Shown: positions 41,715 through 50,189 of the stretch, one piece after another
Position numbering within the stretch: the first letter of the stretch is position 1
How the letters are laid out: each line of letters begins with the position of its first letter
NCBI GenBank assembly: GCA_963728155.1
Contig: CAVSJF010000026.1
Location: 124,001-188,000 of the forward strand
Length of the DNA: 64,000 bases
Reading direction: 5' to 3'
From: JACVRW01 sp963728155
GTDB taxonomy: Bacteria; Actinomycetota; Thermoleophilia; Solirubrobacterales; Thermoleophilaceae
Position numbers and translations under genes: made by a program
Notes under the pieces: model-generated
Told to the model about the DNA's origin: nothing
What the model saw: only the letters and a program-made list of their open reading frames with translations
Database searches by the model: none

Positions 41715-43295
41715 ATGCGGATGCGGATGGCGGTGACCGAGACAGCGGCCGGTGTGGAGCACCTGGACGTGCTGATAGTGGGCGCCGGCCTGTCCGGAGT
41801 CGGCGCCGGCCATCACCTGCAGGCCAACTGCCCGGGGAAGAGCTACGCGATCCTGGAGGCGCGCGAGGCCATCGGCGGAACCTGGGACCTGTTCCGCTAC
41901 CCGGGCATCCGCTCGGACTCCGACATGTACACCCTGGGCTACTCGTTTCGGCCGTGGAAGGACGCCAAGGCGATCGCCGACGGGCCGGCGATCCTCGACT
42001 ACGTCCGCGAAACGGCTCGCGACGGGGGCATCGACCGCCGGATCCGGTTCAACCATCGGGTGGTGAACGCCGAATGGTCGTCGGCCGACGCGCGCTGGTC
42101 GGTGGAAGCCGAGCGATCGGACACGGGGGAGACCGTTCAGCTCACCTGCGGCTTCCTGTTCATGTGCACCGGCTACTACCGCTACGACGAGGGCTATGCG
42201 CCGGACTTCGCCGGAACGGAGCGATTCGCGGGTTCGATCGTTCATCCCCAGCACTGGTCGGGCGACATCGACTACGCCGGCCGGCATGTGGTGGTGATCG
42301 GAAGCGGAGCGACCGCCGTGACCCTCGTGCCCGCGCTGGCCGAGCGAGCCGAGCACGTGACGATGCTCCAGCGCTCACCGAGCTACATCGTGTCGCTGCC
42401 GGGGCGCGACCCGGTGGCCGATCTCCTGCGCGACCGCCTTCCGGCCAAGCTCGCGTACTCCGTGCTGCGCTGGAAGAACGTGACGGTGACCACGCTGTTC
42501 TACCAGCTCAGCCGCCGCTTTCCGCGCCTGGTGAAGGCGCTGATTCGCAAGGGCGTCGAGAGCCGGTTGCCCCCCGGTCACGATGTCGATCCGCACTTCA
42601 CGCCGCGCTACGACCCGTGGGACCAGCGCGTGTGCCTGGTGCCCGACGACGACCTCTTCGACGCGCTGAAGTCCGGGCGCGCGTCCATCGTCACCGACGA
42701 GATCGAGACCTTCACCGAGCACGGCCTGCGGCTCGCCTCGGGCGCGGAGCTGGAGGCCGACCTGATCGTCACGGCCACCGGGCTGAACATGCTGGCGCTG
42801 GGCGGCACGCGGCTCGCGGTGGACGGCCGGGAGGTCAAGCTGCCGCAGACGCTGGGCTACAAGGGCATGATGCTCAGCGACGTGCCGAACATGGCGGTGG
42901 TGATCGGCTACACCAACGCGTCGTGGACGCTCAAGTGCGACCTCACGTGCGAGTACATCTGCCGGCTGCTCAACCACATGGACCAACACGGCTACCGGCA
43001 GTGCACGGCCCGCAACCGCGACGCCTCGCTGCCCACGCAGCCCTTCGTCGACCTGAAGTCGGGCTACGTGCAGCGCTCGATCGACGAGTTCCCCCGGCAG
43101 GGGTTGACCGCTCCGTGGCGCCTCTACCAGAACTACCTGCGCGACACCATCATGCTGCGCTTCGGGCCGTTGGAGGACGACGCTATGGAGCTGCGCTCAC
43201 CCGAGCCAGACGCCGCACCAAGAGATGCACGAGCGGCCCGTAGGCCAGCGCCAGCGCCGGCTCGACGGCCCGGGGCGCCTCGAGTTCGATCGTGA
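41715..43295 (+). CDS. Flavin-dependent monooxygenase, Baeyer-Villiger/EthA type
   Basis: 526 residues. FAD motif VLIVGAGLSGVGAGHH; the type I BVMO fingerprint FxGxxxHxxxW as FAGSIVHPQHW; the NADPH motif VVVIGSGATAVTLVPAL; and TATGLN near the C-domain. Known: type I BVMOs insert oxygen next to a ketone using NADPH and FAD; EthA is the mycobacterial example. GGTWDLFRYPGIRSDSDM is conserved in the group. The C-terminal Pro/Arg/Ala tail (about 25 residues) is probably not domain sequence. It overlaps the convergent SRPBCC gene by 113 bases. ATG 41715 start; later in-frame ATGs are possible. Confidence 0.9.
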   Translation: MRMRMAVTETAAGVEHLDVLIVGAGLSGVGAGHHLQANCPGKSYAILEAREAIGGTWDLFRYPGIRSDSDMYTLGYSFRPWKDAKAIADGPAILDYVRETARDGGIDRRIRFNHRVVNAEWSSADARWSVEAERSDTGETVQLTCGFLFMCTGYYRYDEGYAPDFAGTERFAGSIVHPQHWSGDIDYAGRHVVVIGSGATAVTLVPALAERAEHVTMLQRSPSYIVSLPGRDPVADLLRDRLPAKLAYSVLRWKNVTVTTLFYQLSRRFPRLVKALIRKGVESRLPPGHDVDPHFTPRYDPWDQRVCLVPDDDLFDALKSGRASIVTDEIETFTEHGLRLASGAELEADLIVTATGLNMLALGGTRLAVDGREVKLPQTLGYKGMMLSDVPNMAVVIGYTNASWTLKCDLTCEYICRLLNHMDQHGYRQCTARNRDASLPTQPFVDLKSGYVQRSIDEFPRQGLTAPWRLYQNYLRDTIMLRFGPLEDDAMELRSPEPDAAPRDARAARRPAPAPARRPGAPRVRS

Positions 43296-43578
43296 TTAGC
43301 GAACCCGTGCCGTAGGGCTCGACGCGGTGCACCAGGCGCACGCCCGCGGGCACCCGCCAGGTCCACTCCCGCCGCGCCCGCTTGGCCACGATGGCGGCGG
43401 GCACGGGGACTACCCCCAGTAAGCGCACCGCCCCGCGGGCGCCGTCGCGCACCTCGGGCGCCCCAAGGCCCCAGGCGCCCCGCACGTGAGGCGCCCACTC
43501 CTTCCAGCGCGCCGGCTGGGCGAGCAACGGCCAGACGGCCTCAGGCGGTGCCGGCGAACGCGCTGTGTACGCCTTCAT
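43183..43578 (-). CDS. SRPBCC/START-type lipid- or polyketide-binding protein
   Basis: 131 residues from ATG 43578 (MKAYTARS). Pattern ARSPAPPEAVWPLLAQPARWKEWAP with W-x-x-W and the strand VHRVEPYGTGSLITIEL, typical of the SRPBCC (Bet v1-like) fold with its hydrophobic pocket. Ligand unknown. It overlaps the monooxygenase 3' end by 113 bases and the NmrA-like gene end by 38 bases, so part of this region codes on both strands. The reading is supported by the fold signature rather than length. Confidence 0.75.
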   Translation of the reverse strand: MKAYTARSPAPPEAVWPLLAQPARWKEWAPHVRGAWGLGAPEVRDGARGAVRLLGVVPVPAAIVAKRARREWTWRVPAGVRLVHRVEPYGTGSLITIELEAPRAVEPALALAYGPLVHLLVRRLARVSAAP

Positions 43579-44479
43579 CGGCCCCATCCTCGAGGGCGGC
43601 TCGGCGCAGCGCCTCGATCGCGGGCGTCGGCTCCATGTCGAACAGATCCTGCCCCGCGCCGTTGGTCACCACCGTCTCCATCGCCAGGCTCTCGATGAGG
43701 GGCTGGGCCACGCCGGCGTCCACGGGTGTAACTAGGCCGATCCAGAGCGAGGACAGCTTGGGGCTGAGCAGCGGCACGGGCACCTGCGGCGCGCGCCGCC
43801 TGCCCAGCACGTCGGCCATCAACTGGATCAGCTCGCCGTAGGTGACCACATCGGGGCCGGCGATCTGCACCTCCCGGCCCGCCGTGTCCGGCCGCTCGGG
43901 CGCCTGAACAAGGTAGGCCAGCACGTCCTCGATGGCGATCGGCTGAGTGCGGTTGCGTAGCCAGGCCGGGGCGATCATGGCCGGCAGCCGCTTGACCAGA
44001 TGGCGAAGGATCTGGTAGCCGGCGCTGTGGGCACCGATCACCATGCCGGCGCGAAAATAGGTGAGCGGCGGCCCTTCGCGGCCGAGCAGGGCGGCGGTCT
44101 CGGCGCGGCTGCGCAGGTGCTCGGAGGCGGGGCGCTCTCCCAGGCCACCGAGATAGACGACGCGTTCGACCCCTTCGTCGAGCGCCATGGCCGCGAAGTT
44201 CGAGGCCGCGCTTCGCTCGCGCTCGGCAAAGCCCGAGCGATCGCTGCCGCGGCCCATCGAATGAATCAGGTAGTAGGCCACGTCGACTCCTGCCCCGGCG
44301 CCGCGCAGGCTGTCGCGGTCGAGCACGTCACCCTCGTGCAGCTCCAGCCCTGTGCTCTCGAGGCTGTGGGCTCGCCGGACGTCGCGGACCAGGCAGCGAA
44401 CATCGTGCCCGCGCTCGTCGAGGTCGGCGGCCAGGCGGCCCCCGACGAAGCCGGTAGCGCCCGTGACGAGCGCCTTCAC
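43541..44479 (-). CDS. NAD(P)H-binding atypical SDR (NmrA/YbjT-like)
   Basis: 312 residues. Cofactor motif VTGATGFVGGRLA at the N-terminus; YYLIHSMGRGSDRSGF, RVVYLGGLG and PIAIEDVLAYLVQA fit the atypical SDR (NmrA/HscARG-like) group, which often lacks the YxxxK pair. Relatives are fused to a DUF2867 SRPBCC domain; here a separate SRPBCC gene lies immediately downstream on the same strand, so the two may act together. ATG 44479 overlaps the preceding SDR stop. Confidence 0.87.
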   Translation of the reverse strand: MKALVTGATGFVGGRLAADLDERGHDVRCLVRDVRRAHSLESTGLELHEGDVLDRDSLRGAGAGVDVAYYLIHSMGRGSDRSGFAERERSAASNFAAMALDEGVERVVYLGGLGERPASEHLRSRAETAALLGREGPPLTYFRAGMVIGAHSAGYQILRHLVKRLPAMIAPAWLRNRTQPIAIEDVLAYLVQAPERPDTAGREVQIAGPDVVTYGELIQLMADVLGRRRAPQVPVPLLSPKLSSLWIGLVTPVDAGVAQPLIESLAMETVVTNGAGQDLFDMEPTPAIEALRRAALEDGADEGVHSAFAGTA

Positions 44480-45174
44480 GCCGTTACCAGCTCACGCGCC
44501 TTGAGATCCCAGGTCACCTGACGGCGGTCCTGGCGCAGGGCGTCGAGCACGGCTTCGACCACGTCGTTCACCGCCAGCGGCTCGGGTAGCTCGGGGGCCG
44601 AGCCGAACAGGGCGCGCTCGGTGAAGCGGGTGTCCAGGTGCGGCGGCCGGACGTCGATCACGGCGAGCCCGTCGCGGCGGCGTTCGCGCCGCAGCGCAGC
44701 GAGGTAGGCCGAGAAGGCGGCCTTGGCCGCGGAGTAGTGGCCGATCCCGGCCGCGGGGTGCTCGGCCACGATCGCCGACACCCCCACCACAGCGGCGGGC
44801 GGGTCGAGGTGCGGCAGCGCCGCGTCGATCAAGGCCATCGGGCCGAGCGCGTTGACCTCGAACAGGGCCCGCAGATCGTCGTGGGATGCGCTGCCCGCCG
44901 GGCCGAAGCCGGGCACGCCGATCGACACCACCAGGCAGTCGAGGCCACCGAGGGCGGCCGTGGCCGCGTCGATTGCGGTCCGCGAGCTCTCCGGATCGCG
45001 CACGTCCAGGCGGGCGGTGGGAGCGTCGAGCTCCTCGCCCAGCGCGCTCAGGCGGCCCGGGTCGCGTCCGGCCAGGGCGAGCTCCGCCCCCTCGGCGGCG
45101 AGCGCGCTCGCCAGGGCGGATCCGAGCTCGCCGGTGGCGCCGGCGATCAGGGTCCGTGAGCCGTGAATGTCCAC
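44476..45174 (-). CDS. Classical short-chain dehydrogenase/reductase
   Basis: 232 residues from GTG 45174. Cofactor motif LIAGATGELGSALA (G-x3-G-x-G variant), NAG-like VSIGVPGFGPAG, catalytic Ser in VGVSAIVAE and GHYSAAKAAFSAYL with the Tyr-x3-Lys. It is followed by an NmrA-like reductase in the same operon (ATGA overlap). Substrate unknown. Upstream in-frame sequence up to 45468 is antisense to the AlkZ-like gene and is excluded. Confidence 0.87.
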   Translation of the reverse strand: MDIHGSRTLIAGATGELGSALASALAAEGAELALAGRDPGRLSALGEELDAPTARLDVRDPESSRTAIDAATAALGGLDCLVVSIGVPGFGPAGSASHDDLRALFEVNALGPMALIDAALPHLDPPAAVVGVSAIVAEHPAAGIGHYSAAKAAFSAYLAALRRERRRDGLAVIDVRPPHLDTRFTERALFGSAPELPEPLAVNDVVEAVLDALRQDRRQVTWDLKARELVTA

Positions 45175-45232
45175 GCCCGGAGTACGGAGGAACGGGCCGG
45201 TGGGCTCAGTGGCGCCCGTAGGCTCACCGTTC

Positions 45233-46297
45233 GTGAGAATCCTGACGCGCGACGAGCTCACGGCCGCGCTGGCCGCGAGGCAGCTCCTGATCGAGCGCCG
45301 CTCCATGCCGGTCGAGGAGGCCATTCGCCTGCTCACTCCGCTCCAGGGCCAGCATCCGCCCGCGCCGTACATCGCGCTGGCCGCGCGCCTGGACGGCTTC
45401 TCGCGCTCGGGCCTGGAGGCCGCCATCAGCGCCCACGCGGTCGTGAAGACGACCATCATGCGGCTCACGCTCCACCTCGCGGACGCGGAGGACTATCCGG
45501 CCTACGCCCAGCTCACCCGCCAGGCGCGGATGCGTAGCTGGCGCAAGGAATACCCGCATCTGGACGAACAAGGGGTGACCGAGGAGCTCACCCAATGGCT
45601 CGCCCGGCCGCGCACGAACGCCGACATCCGCGAGAAGGTGGGTGGCTACGAGGGCGTTCCCGAGGACCCCTGGGGCCCGGTGATCTTCGCTCGCACCCTG
45701 GTTGCGCTCGTTCAGCTGCCACCGAGCGGCTTCTGGGACGATCCCCGGCGGGCGCAGTTCGTGGCCGATCCTCGTCCGCGGCCCGATCCCGCCGAGGCCG
45801 CGGCGCTCGTGCTCACCCGCTACCTGGCCGCCTTCGGCCCGGCCGGCCGGCGCGACGTGGCCGCCTGGGCGGGGGTCGCGCAACAGGACTTCGCGGAGGC
45901 CTTTGCCCGGGTGCCGACGGTGTCCTTTCGCGACGAGGCCGGGAGGGAGCTGCTCGACCTGCCCGGCGCGCCGCTGCCGCCGGCGTCCACGCCGCTGCCG
46001 GTGAGACTGTTGGCTCAGTGGGACCAGCCGCTGCTCGCCTACGCCGATCGGGAGCGGATCATCCCGCTCGAGGTGCAGCCGCTGAAGCTCACCCTTAGCG
46101 GGGACACGACGGTCACCGTCGACGGCCGCGTGGCCGCCAGCTGGAGCCTCGAGCGCGAGGGCGACGCCGTGGCGCTCACGGTGACCCCGCACGTGGACAT
46201 CCGCCGGGCGGCGCTCCGCGAGATCCACTCGGAGGCCGAGCGCACCGCGCGCTTCTGCGAACCGGACGCGCGCAGCTGGGACGTCAGGGTCGACTAG
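45233..46297 (+). CDS. Winged-helix DNA-binding protein, AlkZ-like (HTH_42/DUF1006)
   Basis: 354 residues from GTG 45233. Seen: LLTPLQGQHPPAPYIALAARLDGF with the QxQ-type motif region; the HTH-like TTIMRLTLHLADAEDYPAY; PRTNADIREKV; and the beta-rich C-half PVRLLAQWDQPLLAYADR. Known: HTH_42 proteins include AlkZ glycosylases that unhook interstrand crosslinks or resist natural alkylators. The second Q of the AlkZ QxQ is His here (Q-G-Q present as LQGQH). Function as glycosylase is plausible, not shown. It diverges from the SDR operon. Confidence 0.85.
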   Translation: MRILTRDELTAALAARQLLIERRSMPVEEAIRLLTPLQGQHPPAPYIALAARLDGFSRSGLEAAISAHAVVKTTIMRLTLHLADAEDYPAYAQLTRQARMRSWRKEYPHLDEQGVTEELTQWLARPRTNADIREKVGGYEGVPEDPWGPVIFARTLVALVQLPPSGFWDDPRRAQFVADPRPRPDPAEAAALVLTRYLAAFGPAGRRDVAAWAGVAQQDFAEAFARVPTVSFRDEAGRELLDLPGAPLPPASTPLPVRLLAQWDQPLLAYADRERIIPLEVQPLKLTLSGDTTVTVDGRVAASWSLEREGDAVALTVTPHVDIRRAALREIHSEAERTARFCEPDARSWDVRVD

Positions 46298-47341
46298 TCA
46301 CAGCGACTCGAGCACCGCCTCGAGCACCCTGCCGGGCCCGAAGCGCACCACGTCGTCGGCCACCAGACCGGTTTCCTCCTGCGCGGCCGCGATCGTCTCG
46401 CGGGCCTGCTCGTCGCTCTCGAGGTCGGCCGTGTTGAGCGCGATCGCCGCGACCCGGGTCGGGCGCACGTGGCGCGCCACCCCCTCGTAGGCGCTGATCA
46501 GCTCGGCCAGCGGCGGGATGGGCAGGTCGGGGTAGTTGCGGATGGCGGTGGACCCCGCCTTGTGCACGAGCACCAGACGGTCGGGCGCGGACCCGTGGAG
46601 CAGGCCCAGCGTCACGCCCGAGTAGGCGGGGTGAAAGAGAGCTCCCTGCCCCTCGACGAACAGAAGGTCGCCCCTCTGCGCGCCCTCGCGCACGAGCTGC
46701 TCGCCCGCGCCGGACACGTAGTCGGAGATCACGTGGTCCACGGCTATCCCCCAGCCGGCGATGGCAACGCCCGTCTGGCCGGTGGGGACGTAGACCGACC
46801 GCAGGCCGCGTTCGCGCGCCACCCGGTCGAGCTCGAGCGTGACCACCTTCTTGCCGATCACGGTGTCCGAGCCGACGCTGTGCACCACGCGCACGTCGTC
46901 GGGCCGGCTGTAGGGCCCCTCGGGCACGCTCAGCTCGCTGGGCGTAGCGCGCAGGTCGCGCAGGGCGACCCCCCGCCGCGTGGCCGCGCGGCGCAGCTCG
47001 GAGTCCTCGGAGAGCTGGGTATGCAGACCGGCCTCGATCTGCAGCCGCTCGCCGATCGCCTCCAGCAGCATGGCCCGCCACTCCGGGTCGAGCTTGCCGC
47101 CGGTGGGGGCGACGCCGATGAGCAGCGCGTCCGCGCCGAGCTCGACGGCCTCGCGCAGCGAAGCAACGATCGGCACCGGCTTCAGGCAGAAGGGCACCAC
47201 CTGCTCAGCCGTGCGACCCGCCTCGGTCGAATCGATCACGGCCACCACCTCGCGGGTTCCGTACCGAATCACCCCGTGGGCCGTCTTCGCGCTGTGCTTG
47301 GCGAACAGCCCTTCGGCGAAGATGGCGACCTTCTCGCTCAT
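46298..47341 (-). CDS. dgcN: DUF1611 family protein, DgcN-like
   Basis: 347 residues from ATG 47341 (MSEKVAIFAEGLFAKHSAKTA). P-loop-like region SVGSDTVIGKKVVTLELDR and YVPTGQTGVAIAGWGIAVDHVISDYVSGAGE are the DUF1611 core; VEGQGALFHPAYSGVTLGLLHGS follows. Known: DUF1611 protein DgcN was reported to act with DgcA in D-glutamate catabolism in marine bacteria (N-acyl transfer then racemisation). Here the stop of dgcA overlaps this start (ATGA), keeping the pair coupled. The longer raw frame upstream runs inside the dgcA gene in another frame and is rejected. Confidence 0.85.
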   Translation of the reverse strand: MSEKVAIFAEGLFAKHSAKTAHGVIRYGTREVVAVIDSTEAGRTAEQVVPFCLKPVPIVASLREAVELGADALLIGVAPTGGKLDPEWRAMLLEAIGERLQIEAGLHTQLSEDSELRRAATRRGVALRDLRATPSELSVPEGPYSRPDDVRVVHSVGSDTVIGKKVVTLELDRVARERGLRSVYVPTGQTGVAIAGWGIAVDHVISDYVSGAGEQLVREGAQRGDLLFVEGQGALFHPAYSGVTLGLLHGSAPDRLVLVHKAGSTAIRNYPDLPIPPLAELISAYEGVARHVRPTRVAAIALNTADLESDEQARETIAAAQEETGLVADDVVRFGPGRVLEAVLESL

Positions 47342-48333
47342 GCGGCCGCCTCCACGCCCAGGCCGGCACCGTCGGACGGCAGCACCCGGCCGTCGTCGAA
47401 CTCGAGCCCGGTGAAGGGCTCGTCGGCCAGCAGCAGGTGCCCGTCGAGATCGACCCAGTCGGCCAGCGAGGCGATCTGAGCCGCGGGGGCGATACCGAGC
47501 TGAGACTCGATCATGCAGCCGAGCATCACGCCGAGTCCCAGCGCCCGGGCCGCATGGGCCATCCGCACCGCTTCGCGCAGCCCCCCGGACTTGGCCAGCT
47601 TGATGTTGATCGCGTCGGCATAGTCGGCCACCCCGGCCACGTCGCTCAGGTCGTGACAGCCCTCGTCGACGACGATCGTCGGTCGTGACTCGAGCTCGCG
47701 CAGGGCGCGAAAGGATTCCAGGTCGGCGGCCGGGAAGGGCTGCTCGATCAGCTCCACGTCGCACTCGACCAGCGCGGGCATGAGCTCGCGCGCGGTTTCG
47801 AGGGTCCAGCCCTCGTTGGCGTCCACGCGCAACGGCGCCTCGGACATGGTGCGCACCGCGTATAGCCGCTCGAGGTCGTCTGCGCCTCCCAGCTTGATCT
47901 TGAGCGCGCGGAAGTCGCCCGCGCGGCGGACGCGGTCGACCGTGCCGGCGACGGTGTCGATTCCGATCGTGTAGGACGTGGGCGGAGAGTCGGAGCGGGT
48001 GAGGCCGAGCAGGCGCCACACCGGTACGCCGAGGCGGCGGCCGATCCAGTCGTGGCGAGCGGCGTCGAGAGCCGAGCGGCCCGCGGCGTCGCCCTCGCGC
48101 GGGAGCCCGGCCTCGAGGTCGAAGGGATCGCTCGGCGCCTCGACTGTCTCCAGAAAGGCCAGCGCCGACTGCTCGGACTCGCCGCGGTAGTAGATGGGAG
48201 CCGCCTCGCCGCGCCCGATCACACCGTCGGCCTCGACCTCGACCCGGACCACCGGCTGCTCGGTGCGCGAGCCGCGCGCGATGCCAAAGGGCTCGGCCAA
48301 GCGGAGGGTGGCGATCGACGGGCGCAGCTGCAC
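47338..48333 (-). CDS. dgcA: Enolase-superfamily dipeptide/acyl-amino-acid epimerase, DgcA-like
   Basis: 331 residues from GTG 48333. Catalytic Lys pair in ALKIKLGGADD, metal ligands in RVDANEGW, ELIEQPF and VVDEGC, and the opposite-face Lys in INIKLAKSGG: the muconate-cycloisomerase subgroup layout used by L-Ala-D/L-Glu epimerases and N-acyl-amino-acid racemases. It overlaps the DUF1611 gene, which favours an N-acyl-D-glutamate or muropeptide-recycling role. Specificity is inferred from context. Confidence 0.88.
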   Translation of the reverse strand: MQLRPSIATLRLAEPFGIARGSRTEQPVVRVEVEADGVIGRGEAAPIYYRGESEQSALAFLETVEAPSDPFDLEAGLPREGDAAGRSALDAARHDWIGRRLGVPVWRLLGLTRSDSPPTSYTIGIDTVAGTVDRVRRAGDFRALKIKLGGADDLERLYAVRTMSEAPLRVDANEGWTLETARELMPALVECDVELIEQPFPAADLESFRALRELESRPTIVVDEGCHDLSDVAGVADYADAINIKLAKSGGLREAVRMAHAARALGLGVMLGCMIESQLGIAPAAQIASLADWVDLDGHLLLADEPFTGLEFDDGRVLPSDGAGLGVEAAA

Positions 48334-48399
48334 GGCCGCGAAGCTACACGGAAGGGAGAGAGAAGCCCTGGCGGCGCGCACCCCTTACCTTCCGAGGGG

Positions 48400-48561
48400 A
48401 TGAAGGCCGGCCTCTGCGACACCTGCCGCCACCAGAAGCTGATCCACAACACGCGCGGCAGCACGTTCTCGATGTGCGAGCGCGCGAAGACCGATGAGCG
48501 CTACCCGAAATATCCGCGGCTGCCGGTGGAGCGGTGTCCGGGGTGGGAGAAGCGGGGCTGA
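48400..48561 (+). CDS. Small cysteine-rich protein, 53 aa
   Basis: MKAGLCDTCRHQKLIHNTRG then SMCERAKTDERYPKYPRLPVERCPGW. Four cysteines (C6, C9, C26, C46) spaced as CxxC…C…C suggest a small zinc-binding fold; no other domain. It has a GAGGGG purine run just before ATG 48400. Pro/Tyr-rich tail PKYPRLPVERCPGW is distinctive, and I recall similar conserved short proteins in actinobacteria, but I cannot name the family. Divergent from dgcA. Confidence 0.6.
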   Translation: MKAGLCDTCRHQKLIHNTRGSTFSMCERAKTDERYPKYPRLPVERCPGWEKRG

Positions 48562-48599
48562 GTCGGCTGCGCGCCGGCCTGCCGCACGCCAGCCGCCCC

Positions 48600-49214
48600 C
48601 TAGCGCGTGCCCTCCACCACCGTCCGGCCGTCGTCGCCCACCCGCACGTCCGGCGCGACGTCGGATACCTCACCGAAGAAGATGCCGCGCGCGGGGGTAC
48701 CTTCGACCCCCAAGGCGACGGCGTTGCCGTTGAGGCCGGCTGCGACGCGCCAGATGATCTCGTAGGGCCCGGCCTTTACCGCGGTCACCGACCAGCGGAA
48801 GGTCTTCTCGTCGCCCGCCTTCAGGGGCCCGCAGGCCCAGGTGTCGACGTAGGCGGTGTCGCAGCCCAGGGGCGTCGCGTCCTTGGCGTCGGGAAAGCCT
48901 CCGATCTCGCGTGGCACCCCGTTGACCGCGAACTGGGGGCGCGACGAGTCGGAGAGGGTCTCGTCGTCCTTCTCGAAGTCGAAGCCCTCGACGGTGATCG
49001 CGATATTGGGAATCACGCGATCGCCCGCGTTGCGCACGGTGATCACGAGGTTCGAAGTCTGCGCGAGGCGCTGCTGCTTCGGGAAGGTGGCGCGCGAGAC
49101 CTGGACGTCGAAGTCGCCCTCGGGCTCGTCCTCGTCCTGGCGCTCGCCACCGCCGCATCCGGCCAGCGCGAGCACGCCGGTCAGGACGAGCGCTGCGTGC
49201 GTCCTCCCGTTCAA
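48600..49214 (-). CDS. Secreted lipoprotein of unknown function
   Basis: 204 residues. Signal ALVLTGVLALAGC with lipobox LAGC, then GGGERQDEDEPEG, an acidic linker. The body is a beta-sandwich-like sequence (ATFPKQQRLAQTSNLVITVRNAG; RWSVTAVKAGPYEIIWRVAAG), resembling DUF11/CARDB-type immunoglobulin-fold repeats. Two Cys (GCDTAY, WACGPL) could form a disulfide. It diverges from the mce operon start. Function unknown; the position next to a lipid-transport operon makes an envelope role plausible. Confidence 0.72.
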   Translation of the reverse strand: MNGRTHAALVLTGVLALAGCGGGERQDEDEPEGDFDVQVSRATFPKQQRLAQTSNLVITVRNAGDRVIPNIAITVEGFDFEKDDETLSDSSRPQFAVNGVPREIGGFPDAKDATPLGCDTAYVDTWACGPLKAGDEKTFRWSVTAVKAGPYEIIWRVAAGLNGNAVALGVEGTPARGIFFGEVSDVAPDVRVGDDGRTVVEGTR

Positions 49215-49326
49215 AGCCGGGCGAACATTACACCGGGTGTTCTTGGCGGACAGCCTCTGGCGGCCGCTGTATACATGCCATAGGCTTCGCCTCCGAGGGC
49301 GTGATGCGGGGGCCTGTTCCCCCAGT

Positions 49327-49332
49327 GAGGAG
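49327..49332 (+). promoter_or_regulatory. Ribosome binding site of the first mce operon gene
   Basis: GAGGAG is 10 bases before GTG 49343. The nearby GTG 49336 leads to a quick stop, so 49343 is the start. A TATACAT at 49270-49276 is a possible -10 with no well-placed -35. Confidence 0.55.
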
Positions 49333-49342
49333 ATAGTGCTTA

Positions 49343-50149
49343 GTGGTCCAGGCTGCAGCTGATCGGGTCTTCCTGCCGACCAAGAACCTGCTCGAGCAGG
49401 TCGGCGACATGATGATCCTCACGGGCAAGACGCTCGTCAGCGCGCTGCGGCCGCCCTATCCGTACGGCACCGAGTTCGTGCAGCAGTTCCTCTTCATGCT
49501 GCGCCTCTGCTGGCTGCCGCTCACGATCTCGACGATCGCCTTCGGCTACGGCGCGCCCGGCCTGCAGGCGGGCAACTTCCTGGTGCTGTTCGGCGCCATC
49601 GACCGCCTGGGCGGCTTCTTCGTGCTGGCCTCGATCCGCGAGTTCGCCCCCTTCGTGACGGCGATCATCCTGGCCGGCGTGGGCGGCACGGCGATCACCG
49701 CCGACCTCGGCGCCCGCAAGATCCGCGAGGAGCTCGACGCCCTCCAGGTGCTGGGCGTGGATCCGATCAAGAACCTGGTCGTGCCGCGCTTCCTGGCCCT
49801 GATGGTGGTGACCGGCCTCTTCAACATCTACGCGCTGATCTTCGGCATCTTCGGCGGCGTGCTGGCCACCCTGACCTTCGACGCGCCGCTGGGCCCCTTC
49901 TTTGCGACTCTGCTCAACAACGCATCCACCACGGACTTATGGGGATCTGTGGTTAAGACCACGTTGTTCGGGGCGATCATCGCGATCGTCTCCTGTTACA
50001 AGGGGATGACCGCCTCAGGCGGCGCCGAGGGGGTGGGCCGAGCCGTCAACCAAGGCGTGGTGATCGAGTTCCTCGGCATCTTCGCCTTCAACTACGTGTT
50101 CACCCAAACGCTGCTCGCCACCCACCCTGAGATCTCGGTGATCAAGTGA
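49343..50149 (+). CDS. yrbEA: MlaE/YrbE-type ABC permease, first of two (mce operon)
   Basis: 268 residues, five to six helices. The permease-family motif is seen as REFAPFVTAIILAGVGGTAITADLGARKIREELDALQVLG (about residues 94-133), with the EFxP and E-x-D-AL elements that contact the ATPase. Known: YrbE/MlaE proteins form the membrane part of Mce lipid importers. It is the first gene of an operon in which a second permease, an ATPase and six MCE proteins follow. GTG 49343 is the start. Confidence 0.92.
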   Translation: MVQAAADRVFLPTKNLLEQVGDMMILTGKTLVSALRPPYPYGTEFVQQFLFMLRLCWLPLTISTIAFGYGAPGLQAGNFLVLFGAIDRLGGFFVLASIREFAPFVTAIILAGVGGTAITADLGARKIREELDALQVLGVDPIKNLVVPRFLALMVVTGLFNIYALIFGIFGGVLATLTFDAPLGPFFATLLNNASTTDLWGSVVKTTLFGAIIAIVSCYKGMTASGGAEGVGRAVNQGVVIEFLGIFAFNYVFTQTLLATHPEISVIK

Positions 50150-50189
50150 GAACGAACGCTCGCACGCGCCGCGTGCTCGCTGACTGATC

